Source: Firmicutes bacterium CAG:194 (lineage in GTDB: Bacteria; Bacillota; Clostridia; Lachnospirales; Lachnospiraceae). Taken from it: a stretch of DNA of 41,773 bases. Below, one piece after another: positions 15,688 through 24,258 of the stretch (position 1 is its first letter; every line of letters starts with the position of its first letter). The position numbers were made by a program, and so were the translations under genes. The stretch is taken from contig HF995220.1 of NCBI GenBank assembly GCA_000432915.1, positions 1-41,773 of the forward strand. The letters are read 5' to 3'. Below the pieces are notes generated by a model that saw nothing but the letters and a program-made list of their open reading frames with translations, did no database searches and was not told the origin of the DNA.

Positions 15688-16773
15688 GTGATCATAAAAT
15701 CTATTAAGATTGAAAATTTCAGAAATTATGAAAGTCTGGAGCTTTCTTTTGAGAAAGGGACCAATATTCTGTATGGTGATAATGCACAGGGAAAAACCAA
15801 TGTATTAGAGGCTGTTTACCTTTCAGCCACTACAAAATCTCACAAAGGAAGTAAAGATAAAGAGATGATAAGATTCGGGCAGGAGGAAGCACATATCCGC
15901 ACGAATCTGGATAAAGAGGGAATGGAATACAGAGTTGATATGCATCTGAAAAAAAGCAAATCAAAAGGGATTGCAGTCAACGGACAGCATTTAAAGAAAG
16001 CAGCACAGCTGCTTGGTCTTTTAAATGTGGTATTTTTCTCGCCGGAGGATCTTTCCATTATAAAGAACGGTCCTTCAGAGAGAAGAAGATTTGTTGATAT
16101 GGAACTCTGTCAGATTGATAAATATTATCTTTATAATCTCAACCAGTATAATAAAATAGTGAATCAGAGAAATAAGCTGCTGAAGGATTTTTATCATAAT
16201 ACGGATATTTCCGAAACACTTCATGTGTGGGATATGCAGCTTGTTACATATGGAAAACAGATCATTGAAAGAAGAAAAGAATTTGTAGATCAGCTCAATG
16301 AGATCATTTATGGAATACATAAAAATCTTTCCGGTGATCGGGAAGAGCTCGTGATCGTTTATGAGCCGGATACGGAAGCAGAAAATTTAGAAAATGCTCT
16401 GCGTATTTCCCGTGAGAAGGATATCAAGTATAAAATGACATCCGTTGGACCGCACAGAGATGATTTCAGCTTTGTGGTAAACGGTGTAGATATCAGAAAG
16501 TACGGTTCGCAGGGACAGCAGAGAACAGCGGCTTTATCTTTGAAGCTTTCGGAAATAGAGCTGGTGAAAAAAGTGACCGGTGATAATCCGGTACTTCTGT
16601 TAGACGATGTGTTGTCTGAACTTGACAGCAACAGACAGAACTATCTGTTAAATAATATAGGAAATATCCAGACGATCATTACCTGTACGGGTCTGGATGA
16701 ATTTATCAATAACAGATTTTCCATTGATAAAATATTTAAGGTAACAAATGGCAGGATAGAATCAGAGAATTAG
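15688..16773 (+). CDS. recF: DNA replication and repair protein RecF
   Basis: RecF is an SMC-like ATPase that, with RecO and RecR, loads RecA onto gapped DNA. The 361 residues contain Walker A GDNAQGKTN (about 30-38), the ABC-type signature YGSQGQQRTAALSLKL near residues 272-287, and Walker B PVLLLDDVLSELDSNR just after. The start is GTG with a weak AGTAGG site; no ATG in frame fits the conserved N-terminus MIIKSIKIENFRNY. In Bacillus remB lies between recF and gyrB, but here gyrB follows after 18 bp. Confidence 0.96.
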   Translation: MIIKSIKIENFRNYESLELSFEKGTNILYGDNAQGKTNVLEAVYLSATTKSHKGSKDKEMIRFGQEEAHIRTNLDKEGMEYRVDMHLKKSKSKGIAVNGQHLKKAAQLLGLLNVVFFSPEDLSIIKNGPSERRRFVDMELCQIDKYYLYNLNQYNKIVNQRNKLLKDFYHNTDISETLHVWDMQLVTYGKQIIERRKEFVDQLNEIIYGIHKNLSGDREELVIVYEPDTEAENLENALRISREKDIKYKMTSVGPHRDDFSFVVNGVDIRKYGSQGQQRTAALSLKLSEIELVKKVTGDNPVLLLDDVLSELDSNRQNYLLNNIGNIQTIITCTGLDEFINNRFSIDKIFKVTNGRIESEN

Positions 16774-16791
16774 TGTTATAGGAGGCAGAGC

Positions 16792-18705
16792 ATGAGTGAA
16801 AATTACGGAGCAGATAATATTCAGATATTAGAAGGACTTGAGGCTGTCCGTAAAAGACCGGGAATGTACATCGGAAGTACTTCTTCGAGAGGTTTACATC
16901 ATCTTGTATATGAAATAGTAGACAATTCCGTTGATGAAGCGCTTGCCGGTTATTGTACGGAAATCCGTGTTTTTATAAATGAAGATAATTCTATTACCGT
17001 TATAGATAACGGTCGAGGTATTCCTGTCGGTATCAATCATAAAGCAGGTATTCCTGCAGTTGAAGTTGTATTTACGATTTTACATGCAGGCGGAAAATTC
17101 GGCGGTGGCGGATACAAGGTATCCGGTGGTCTGCACGGCGTTGGTGCTTCTGTTGTCAATGCGCTTTCCAACTGGCTGGAAGTACAGATTTACAATGAAG
17201 GTAAGATTTACCAGCAGCGGTATGAAAAGGGACATGTATGTTATCCGCTGAAGGTAGTTGGAGAATGTGATAAAGAGAAGACCGGTACAAAGGTTACATT
17301 CTTACCGGATGATACTATTTTTGAAGATACAGTTTACGATCATGATATTTTAAAGCAGAGACTGCGGGAAATGGCATTTCTGACTAAGAATCTGAAGATC
17401 GTTCTGACTGATAAAAGAGAAGAAAATTATGAAAAAGTGTTCCACTATGAAGGTGGTATCAAGGAATTTGTCAAATACTTAAATTCCAGCAAAACACCGC
17501 TTTATGAGGATGTACTTTACTTTGAAGGAAAAAAAGACGGTGTTTATGTGGAAGTTGCGATGCAGCATAATGATTCCTATAATGAATCAGCCTTCAGCTT
17601 TGTAAATAACATCAATACACCGGAAGGTGGTACACATCTTGCAGGCTATCGAAATGCCCTGACAAAAACATTCAATGATTATGCCAGAAACAATAAGCTG
17701 TTAAAAGACAGTGAAGCAAATCTTTCCGGTGAAGATATCAGAGAAGGTCTGACTGCTATTGTTTCTATCAAGATTGAAGATCCGCAGTTTGAAGGACAGA
17801 CGAAACAAAAGCTTGGTAACTCCGAAGCAAGAGGAGCTGTGGATTCCGTAGTCAGCGAGCAGCTTACTTATTATCTTGAGCAGAATCCTGCAGTTGCAAA
17901 GATCATCTGTGAAAAATCCATCATGGCGCAGCGTGCCAGAGACGCAGCCAGAAAAGCAAGAGATCTGACAAGAAGAAAAACGGCTTTGGGAGATACAGCA
18001 CTTCCGGGTAAACTGGCAGACTGTTCTGATAAGGATCCTAAAAACTGTGAAATTTATATCGTAGAGGGAGATTCCGCCGGCGGATCCGCTAAGACAGCCA
18101 GAGACCGTGCAACACAGGCTATTCTTCCACTTCGTGGTAAGATTCTAAATGTAGAAAAAGCAAGACTTGACCGTATTTACGGAAATGCGGAGATCAAAGC
18201 AATGATCACTGCATTTGGTACCGGTATTCATGAAGATTTTGATATTTCCAAGCTTCGTTATCATAAGATCATCATTATGACTGATGCTGATGTGGACGGT
18301 GCACATATTGCGACATTGATGCTCACATTTATTTATCGTTTTATGCCTGAGCTGATCAAGCAGGGATATGTGTATCTGGCACAGCCACCGCTTTACAAGC
18401 TGGAGAAGAATAAAAAGATATGGTATGCCTACAGTGATGAAGAACTTGACAAGATTTTAAATGAAGTAGGACGTGATCAGAATAACAGGATCCAGCGTTA
18501 CAAAGGTCTTGGTGAAATGGATGCAGAGCAGCTTTGGGAAACAACCATGGATCCGGAAAGACGTGTATTATTAAAGGTTGTGATCGATGATGAAGCAGAA
18601 GCTGAGCTTGATCTTACTTTTACAACACTGATGGGTGATAAAGTAGAGCCAAGACGTGATTTTATTGAAGAAAATGCCAAATTTGTAAAGAATCTGGATA
18701 TTTAG
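16792..18705 (+). CDS. gyrB: DNA gyrase subunit B
   Basis: GyrB provides the ATPase and TOPRIM parts of gyrase, which adds negative supercoils. The 637 residues show the GHKL ATPase motifs (EIVDNSVDEAL, VIDNGRGIPVG, GLHGVGASVVNALS), the transducer domain, TOPRIM motifs EGDSAGGSAK and DADVDGAHIATL, and the C-terminal RRDFIEENA. The MYIGST motif is at the N-terminus. The ATG follows AGGAGG. It directly precedes gyrA by 15 bp in a single operon. Confidence 0.98.
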   Translation: MSENYGADNIQILEGLEAVRKRPGMYIGSTSSRGLHHLVYEIVDNSVDEALAGYCTEIRVFINEDNSITVIDNGRGIPVGINHKAGIPAVEVVFTILHAGGKFGGGGYKVSGGLHGVGASVVNALSNWLEVQIYNEGKIYQQRYEKGHVCYPLKVVGECDKEKTGTKVTFLPDDTIFEDTVYDHDILKQRLREMAFLTKNLKIVLTDKREENYEKVFHYEGGIKEFVKYLNSSKTPLYEDVLYFEGKKDGVYVEVAMQHNDSYNESAFSFVNNINTPEGGTHLAGYRNALTKTFNDYARNNKLLKDSEANLSGEDIREGLTAIVSIKIEDPQFEGQTKQKLGNSEARGAVDSVVSEQLTYYLEQNPAVAKIICEKSIMAQRARDAARKARDLTRRKTALGDTALPGKLADCSDKDPKNCEIYIVEGDSAGGSAKTARDRATQAILPLRGKILNVEKARLDRIYGNAEIKAMITAFGTGIHEDFDISKLRYHKIIIMTDADVDGAHIATLMLTFIYRFMPELIKQGYVYLAQPPLYKLEKNKKIWYAYSDEELDKILNEVGRDQNNRIQRYKGLGEMDAEQLWETTMDPERRVLLKVVIDDEAEAELDLTFTTLMGDKVEPRRDFIEENAKFVKNLDI

Positions 18706-18720
18706 TTTAGGAGGAAAGTC

Positions 18721-21279
18721 ATGGATGAAATGATGGATCAGAATATATTTGATAAGGTCAAGCATGTTGACCTGAAAAAGACAATGGAAACCTCCTATAT
18801 CGATTATGCGATGAGTGTTATTGCATCGAGAGCGCTTCCGGATGTCAGAGATGGTTTAAAGCCGGTACAAAGGCGTGTTCTTTATTCTATGATCGAGCTG
18901 AATAACGGACCGGATAAGCCACATCGTAAAAGTGCACGTATCGTCGGTGATACAATGGGTAAATATCATCCACACGGTGACAGCTCTATTTACGGAGCAC
19001 TTGTCAACATGGCACAGGAATGGTCAACACGTTATCCACTGGTAGACGGTCACGGTAACTTCGGTTCTGTGGATGGAGACGGTGCAGCAGCCATGCGTTA
19101 CACAGAAGCAAGACTTTCCAAGATTTCCATGGAGCTTCTTGCGGATATTAACAAAGATACGGTTGATTTTGTTCCAAACTTTGATGAAACAGAAAAAGAG
19201 CCTTCCGTATTGCCAAGCCGTTATCCGAATCTGCTTGTAAACGGTACAACAGGTATTGCAGTTGGTATGGCAACCAATATTCCGCCACACAACTTAAGAG
19301 AAGTGGTAGATGGTGTTATAAAGATCATTGATAACAAGGTTGATGAAGACAGAGATACCGATATTGAAGAAATACTGCCTATCATCAAAGCACCGGATTT
19401 TCCGACCGGTGCAGTGATCCTTGGCACAAAGGGCTGCGAGGAAGCATATCGGACAGGCCGCGGTAAGATCAGAGTCAGAGCTGTCAGCAATATTGAGACA
19501 ATGCCAAACGGAAAAAACAGGATCGTAGTCACTGAGCTTCCGTATATGGTAAATAAAGCTAATCTGATCATAAAGATTGCAGAGCTTGTAAAGTTGAAAA
19601 AAATAGACGGTATCACAGATCTTCGTGATGAATCAAGCAGGGAAGGTACGAGAGTTGTCATTGAGCTCAGAAAAGATGTTAATCCGAATATTATACTGAA
19701 CCAGCTTTATAAACATACACAGCTTCAGGATACATTTGGTGTGATCATGCTAGCTCTTGTGGATAATCAGCCGAAAGTATTGAATCTTCTGGATATGCTC
19801 AAGTATTACTTAAAGCATCAGGAAGAAGTTGTAACAAGAAGAACAAAATATGATCTGAATAAAGCAGAAGAAAGAGATCATATTTTACAGGGTTTACTGA
19901 TTGCACTGGATAATATCGATGAAGTGATAAAGATCATCAGAGGCAGTGCAAATACACAGGTTGCAAAAGAAAATTTAATAAACCGCTTCGGTCTTTCCGA
20001 TGCACAGGCACAGGCGATTGTCGATATGAGACTTCGTGCCCTGACAGGTCTGGAAAGAGAGAAGTTAGAGGCAGAACATGCAGAACTGGTAAAAAGGATT
20101 GCAGAGCTTAAAGCTATTTTGGGTGATGAAAAGCTTCTGTTAGGTGTTATCAAGACAGAAATCAAAACGATTGCCGATAAATACGGTGACGACAGAAGAT
20201 CCAAAATAGGATTTGATGAATTCGATATCAGTATGGAAGATATGATACCGAGAGAAAATACAGTCATTGCCATGACATCCCTTGGCTATATCAAGCGTAT
20301 GACAGTTGATAATTTCCGTGCACAGAACAGAGGCGGTAAGGGAATCAAGGGAATGCAGACAATCGAAGATGATTATATCGAAGATCTTTTGATGATGCAT
20401 ACGCATTACTATATTATGTTCTTTACAAATTTCGGACGTGTTTATCGTATGAAGGGATATGAGATTCCGGAAGCAGGTAGAACTGCAAGAGGTACAGCAA
20501 TTATCAATCTGCTGCAGCTTAACCCGGGAGAAAAGGTAAATGCAGTCATTCCGATTCCGGATGACCATGAGCTTACCGGCAAAAATCTCTTTATGGTAAC
20601 GAAAAACGGTATTGTAAAGAAAACACCGATCGATGAATTTGACCATATCCGTAAAAACGGTCTTGCTGCGATCAATTTAAGAGATGATGACGAACTGATC
20701 GAAGTGAAACTGACTGATAAAGATACAGAAATATTCCTGGTAACAAAAAATGGTATGTGTATCCGTTTTAAGGAAACAGATGTCAGAGCAACGGGAAGAA
20801 CTTCCATGGGTGTAATCGGTATGAATCTGACAGATCAGGATGAGATCATTGGTATGCAGCTTGATCATCAGGGAGACAGTCTTCTGATCGTATCCGAAAA
20901 AGGTATGGGCAAGAGAACATATCTGGATGAGTTTAATGTACAGAAACGTGGCGGTAAAGGTGTAAAATGTTATAAGATCACAGATAAGACAGGATATGTA
21001 GTAGGTGTGAAAGCAGTCAATGATGATCATGAAATCATGATGATCACAACAGAAGGTATCATTATTCAGCTTCGTATGGAAGATGTATCAACACTTGGAC
21101 GTATCACATCCGGTGTTAAGATGATCAATCTGGATGAAAATGTAAAAGTTGCTAAAATTGCGAAAGTACGCGAAAAAGTTTCTGATGGAGATCATGAGAT
21201 AGAAAATATAGAAGATATGGAAAATGCTGATGAAATTATTAATGCAGAGAAAGAAAACTTTCCGGAGGATGAAGAATAA
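18721..21279 (+). CDS. gyrA: DNA gyrase subunit A
   Basis: GyrA cuts and rejoins the DNA strand passed by gyrase. The 852 residues include YIDYAMSVIASRALPDVRDG, catalytic Tyr127 (in AAMRYTEARLS), and a C-terminal beta-pinwheel. The GyrA box NRGGKGIKG confirms gyrase, not ParC, and a related KRGGKG occurs later. In the quinolone-contact region HPHGDSSIYGALV, Ser88 (E. coli Ser83) is kept, but the position of E. coli Asp87 is Gly92. The C-terminal tail is strongly acidic. Its last codons carry the GGAGG site of the next gene, whose ATG overlaps the gyrA stop. Confidence 0.98.
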   Translation: MDEMMDQNIFDKVKHVDLKKTMETSYIDYAMSVIASRALPDVRDGLKPVQRRVLYSMIELNNGPDKPHRKSARIVGDTMGKYHPHGDSSIYGALVNMAQEWSTRYPLVDGHGNFGSVDGDGAAAMRYTEARLSKISMELLADINKDTVDFVPNFDETEKEPSVLPSRYPNLLVNGTTGIAVGMATNIPPHNLREVVDGVIKIIDNKVDEDRDTDIEEILPIIKAPDFPTGAVILGTKGCEEAYRTGRGKIRVRAVSNIETMPNGKNRIVVTELPYMVNKANLIIKIAELVKLKKIDGITDLRDESSREGTRVVIELRKDVNPNIILNQLYKHTQLQDTFGVIMLALVDNQPKVLNLLDMLKYYLKHQEEVVTRRTKYDLNKAEERDHILQGLLIALDNIDEVIKIIRGSANTQVAKENLINRFGLSDAQAQAIVDMRLRALTGLEREKLEAEHAELVKRIAELKAILGDEKLLLGVIKTEIKTIADKYGDDRRSKIGFDEFDISMEDMIPRENTVIAMTSLGYIKRMTVDNFRAQNRGGKGIKGMQTIEDDYIEDLLMMHTHYYIMFFTNFGRVYRMKGYEIPEAGRTARGTAIINLLQLNPGEKVNAVIPIPDDHELTGKNLFMVTKNGIVKKTPIDEFDHIRKNGLAAINLRDDDELIEVKLTDKDTEIFLVTKNGMCIRFKETDVRATGRTSMGVIGMNLTDQDEIIGMQLDHQGDSLLIVSEKGMGKRTYLDEFNVQKRGGKGVKCYKITDKTGYVVGVKAVNDDHEIMMITTEGIIIQLRMEDVSTLGRITSGVKMINLDENVKVAKIAKVREKVSDGDHEIENIEDMENADEIINAEKENFPEDEE

Positions 21280-22469
21280 TGGAAGCATATGATGTATTTA
21301 AGGATCTTGCGATTATCATAATTTTTGCAAAGTTTTTTGGTATTTTAGCACGAAAATGTAAAGCGCCACAGGTTGTAGGTGAAATTGTGGCAGGTCTGCT
21401 GATCGGACCGAGCGTACTCGGTCTGGTAGATCAGACGGATTTTATTGTCCAGATGGCAGAAATCGGTGTTGTACTTCTGATGTTCAGCGCCGGACTCGGT
21501 ACAGATCTGAAGGAGCTTTTAAAAACAGGACCTGTTGCTTTTCTGATCGCCTGCTGCGGTGTATTTGTTCCACTTGTACTTGGAGCAGTCTTTTATATCT
21601 GCTATTACGGTGCACAGCCATGGGGCAGTGAAGGCTTTTACAAGGCAGTCTTTATCGGTACGATCATGACTGCAACGAGTGTCAGCATTACAGTTTCTTC
21701 CCTGAAGGAAATGGGAAAACTGAAAACAAAGGTTGGTACAACGATTTTAAGTGCAGCTATCATTGATGATGTCATTGGTATTATGGTTCTGACATTTGTT
21801 ATCGGATTTAAAGATCCTGAGACGGAGCCATCTAAAGTAGTGATCAGTACGGTATTATTCTTTGTATTTGCGATCGTTGTCGGGTTTATCAGCTATAAGG
21901 TATTTAAAATCGTGGATAAAAGATATCCACATACAAGAAGAATTCCAATCGCCGGACTTGCTTATTGTTTCGCATTTGCTTATATAGCAGAGCATTTCTT
22001 TGGCATAGCGGATATTACAGGTGCTTATTTTGCCGGTATTATTCTTTGCAGTATCAATGATTCCGATTATATAGCGGAAAAGATGGATATTAACTCCTAT
22101 ATGTTATTTGGTCCTGTTTTCTTTGCTTCCATCGGATTGAAAACAGATATTGATGATATGAATTTTCCGATTCTTCTGTTTTCTATCGGATTTGTTATTG
22201 TAGCATTGGTTGCTAAGATTATCGGATGTGGTCTGATGGCAAAAATCTGCAAATTCAGTTTTGGAGATTCCATAAAGATTGGTGTTGGTATGATGACGAG
22301 AGGTGAAGTAGCTCTGATCGTAGCACAGAAGGGACTTTCTGTCGGACTGGTAGAGCCGGTTTATTTTACATCCGTTATCCTGCTGATCATTGTTTCTTCA
22401 ATCGCAACGCCGATTTTGCTGAAGGTGCTGTTTTCAAAAAAGCAGAAGGCAGCTTGTGAGAGTGCATAG
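21279..22469 (+). CDS. CPA2-type cation:proton antiporter
   Basis: This 396-residue membrane protein resembles CPA2 sodium/proton or potassium/proton antiporters. About 12 hydrophobic segments are visible, with the family motif APQVVGEIVAGLLIGPSVLG at the N-terminus, ATSVSITVSSLKEM, and the double aspartate IIDDVIGI that marks electrogenic Na+/H+ exchange in NapA-like members. Substrate is not certain. The start codon overlaps the gyrA stop (TAATG), so it is translationally coupled to gyrA. Its last codons (CESA) and stop fall inside a dispersed hairpin repeat. A strong bidirectional terminator follows. Confidence 0.92.
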   Translation: MEAYDVFKDLAIIIIFAKFFGILARKCKAPQVVGEIVAGLLIGPSVLGLVDQTDFIVQMAEIGVVLLMFSAGLGTDLKELLKTGPVAFLIACCGVFVPLVLGAVFYICYYGAQPWGSEGFYKAVFIGTIMTATSVSITVSSLKEMGKLKTKVGTTILSAAIIDDVIGIMVLTFVIGFKDPETEPSKVVISTVLFFVFAIVVGFISYKVFKIVDKRYPHTRRIPIAGLAYCFAFAYIAEHFFGIADITGAYFAGIILCSINDSDYIAEKMDINSYMLFGPVFFASIGLKTDIDDMNFPILLFSIGFVIVALVAKIIGCGLMAKICKFSFGDSIKIGVGMMTRGEVALIVAQKGLSVGLVEPVYFTSVILLIIVSSIATPILLKVLFSKKQKAACESA

Positions 22470-22483
22470 CACGGAACAATCCG
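22454..22483. repeat. Dispersed hairpin element, copy B, overlapping the antiporter stop
   Basis: Thirty bases match copy A (9268-9297, reverse orientation) at 28 positions. The outer left arm before it is not conserved, leaving TTGT/ACAA pairing and the GTGC-ATA-GCAC apex. The loop change from GAA to ATA creates the TAG stop codon (22467-22469) of the antiporter gene. Confidence 0.75.
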
Positions 22484-22521
22484 CAGGCATTAAAGTCGGG
22501 AACTTTTAAATCTTACATCAT

Positions 22522-22573
22522 AAAAAAAATCACTGTAATCATCTTTATTTGATTGATTACAGTGATTTTTTAT
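22522..22573. terminator. Bidirectional terminator between antiporter and FN3 genes
   Basis: AAAAATCACTGTAATCA (22525-22541) pairs perfectly over 17 bp with TGATTACAGTGATTTTT (22554-22570). The loop is 12 bases and both ends are A/T runs, so it can stop transcription from both sides. The stop codon of the convergent minus-strand gene begins at its edge. Confidence 0.9.
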
Positions 22574-23829
22574 TATCTTGATTTTACATAGTAAACATCT
22601 AAATTCTTGCTATTTGAAGAACTGTTGTATTTCTTTTTACCGAATTTTACTTTATTTGCTTTGACATAATAGAAGTTATTTTTAGCTTTCGGATTGTATT
22701 TCACATTTGCATTTGTGCCTTTTACATTCTTGGCAACGACTTTCCATTTACCCTTTAAAGAAGTTTTCCAGTAAACTGTATAGGATTTTGCACCGGTAAC
22801 TTTAGTCCAGTTTAATTTTCCGGATGTTGCGTATCTGTTTGCTCTGACGATCTTTTTCGGAACTGCGCCCGGAATATATTTCTTTGTGGATGACCATGCA
22901 CTGTATTTTTTCTGACCGTTGATCTCAACGTAAGATCTCATTCTGTACTGGAATGGCTGTGTAAATAGTTTTTTGTTATAAATACCCTTATAAGATGCAT
23001 AGATGCTTACATCTTCTTTTGCAATTTTTTTATTCTTTGCATTTTTAATTTCCAGTTCATAACCATCTGTATTGTCTGTCGTAGAAGTAGAATTCCATGT
23101 GAAGTAGGTTGTATAACTGCTACGCTGTTTGATGGATATACTATTCGGAGCAGTCGGAATTGTTTTGCAATTTTTGGAATTATAGTTGTATGAAGTAGTT
23201 GCATAATAATCCGTTCCTGCAGTTTTACGAAGCGGCTGTACAAATATATAGAACGAAACATTTGGCTGTGTCTGTAAAGTAACAGAGCAATTTGTTGTTG
23301 TTCCGTAAGCCTGTGCAGTACTTGTGCTGGAAGAGTTACCAAGATAGATCAAGTAGTGTGTAGCACCTGTAACAGGAGCCCAGGAAACTGTAACAGAATT
23401 ATTTGTGGCATTTGTCTGTGTGACAGCGGAAATATTATCCGGTGCTGTGTTAAATTCAATAGCATTTGACCATGCAGCAGGTGTATAGGTTTTATAGTTG
23501 GCATACTGCTGATAAGTATCTACAGAGCAGATCTGTGCGTAATAAGTAGTACCTAGTGTAAGACCGTAAATACAAATCTCGTTTTTGGTAGTTCTTTCGT
23601 AGTTAAATGTCGTTGCATTTGGTGTAGCAGCATATCGGATAATATATCCGTATGCGCCGCTCTGGGCAGTCCATCCCAGTTCTACTGATCTTGTAGATGC
23701 GCTGGTCTGTTTCAGATCAGTCGGTGGCTGGGCTGCTTTTACATTTGCAGGCTCTAAGAAAACCGTGATCAGAAGAGCCATTGCAGCAATGAGCCACAAT
23801 TTGTGTAATTTTTTACTTGTTTCTTTCAT
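22573..23829 (-). CDS. Secreted protein with fibronectin type III-like repeats
   Basis: The 418-residue product starts with a clear signal peptide (hydrophobic LWLIAAMALLITVFL, likely cut after VKA at residue 32). The mature part is built of about four FN3-like units, each beginning with a proline or Ser and carrying W-x-x-V/S-x-G-A-x-x-Y patterns: GWTAQSGAYGYIIRY, SWAPVTGATHYLIYL, TWNSTSTTDNTDGYELEI and NWTKVTGAKSYTVYW. The last 100 residues are rich in Lys and Tyr. No sortase motif, catalytic domain or membrane anchor is seen, so it is probably released or bound to the wall by charge. It may be an adhesin or spacer, but function is unknown. A promoter and a strong GGGAGG site precede it. 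Confidence 0.85.
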   Translation of the reverse strand: MKETSKKLHKLWLIAAMALLITVFLEPANVKAAQPPTDLKQTSASTRSVELGWTAQSGAYGYIIRYAATPNATTFNYERTTKNEICIYGLTLGTTYYAQICSVDTYQQYANYKTYTPAAWSNAIEFNTAPDNISAVTQTNATNNSVTVSWAPVTGATHYLIYLGNSSSTSTAQAYGTTTNCSVTLQTQPNVSFYIFVQPLRKTAGTDYYATTSYNYNSKNCKTIPTAPNSISIKQRSSYTTYFTWNSTSTTDNTDGYELEIKNAKNKKIAKEDVSIYASYKGIYNKKLFTQPFQYRMRSYVEINGQKKYSAWSSTKKYIPGAVPKKIVRANRYATSGKLNWTKVTGAKSYTVYWKTSLKGKWKVVAKNVKGTNANVKYNPKAKNNFYYVKANKVKFGKKKYNSSSNSKNLDVYYVKSR

Positions 23830-23903
23830 GAAATCCTCCCTCTTAAATAATGGATCAAAAATAAGCGATAACTTTTATTTTTGAAAATAATAGTGATACT
23901 TTA

Positions 23904-23932
23904 AATGTACCTAAAGTAGCGCATAACGTCAA
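23904..23932 (-). promoter_or_regulatory. Promoter of the FN3 gene
   Basis: On the minus strand TTGACG, a 17-base spacer and TACATT give 5/6 and 4/6 matches. The -10 lies about 75 bases before the start codon. Confidence 0.6.
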
Positions 23933-23991
23933 TATAGGACATGATAAAATATAAAAGGGGGTTATTGTACAGAATATACAAATTGCATAAA

Positions 23992-24046
23992 GAAGAATAA
24001 AAAATAAGCACCGTCCCCATGGCTCAAGTCCACAAAAACAGTGCTT
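23992..24046 (-). terminator. Terminator after tRNA-Lys
   Basis: On the minus strand AAGCACTGT pairs with ACGGTGCTT (9 bp with one G-U) around a 23-base loop, followed by a T-rich run TATTTTTTATT. The loop contains GACTTGAGCCATGGGGACGG, a sequence style often seen in repeated elements of Clostridia. Confidence 0.6.
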
Positions 24047-24050
24047 TTCA

Positions 24051-24123
24051 TGCGCGATCAGGGGCTCGAACCCTGGACACCCTGATTAAGAGTCAGGTGC
24101 TCTACCAACTGAGCTAATCGCGC
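24051..24123 (-). tRNA. tRNA-Lys (CUU anticodon)
   Basis: A complete 73-nt cloverleaf on the minus strand: 7-bp acceptor GCGCGAT/ATCGCGC with discriminator A, D-arm with AGTTGGTA, anticodon arm CCTGA-CTCTTAA-TCAGG giving CUU (codon AAG), and T-arm with GGTTCGAGCCC. The 3' CCA is not encoded. A promoter with a perfect -10 lies just upstream. Confidence 0.96.
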
Positions 24124-24140
24124 TTATTGCAAATGTCTTA

Positions 24141-24170
24141 TTTACAACGCAAGAATGATTATAGTATAAT
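24141..24170 (+). promoter_or_regulatory. Candidate promoter of tatD
   Basis: TTTACA (24141-24146, 5/6) is followed by an 18-base spacer and TATAAT (24165-24170, 6/6). It overlaps the opposing tRNA-Lys promoter. The start codon of tatD is about 90 bases downstream, after long A/T homopolymers. Confidence 0.5.
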
Positions 24171-24186
24171 AAACCTTAGTTTGCAA
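24158..24186 (-). promoter_or_regulatory. Promoter of tRNA-Lys
   Basis: On the minus strand TTGCAA, a 17-base spacer and TATAAT (24158-24163) lie about 35 bases before the tRNA 5' end. It overlaps the divergent tatD promoter, so the two may compete. Confidence 0.65.
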
Positions 24187-24258
24187 GCTTTTTTAAAAAA
24201 AAAATTCAAAAAAATTTAAAATAAGTGAAAAAGAAAGAAAAACAAGAGGAAATTTGAA

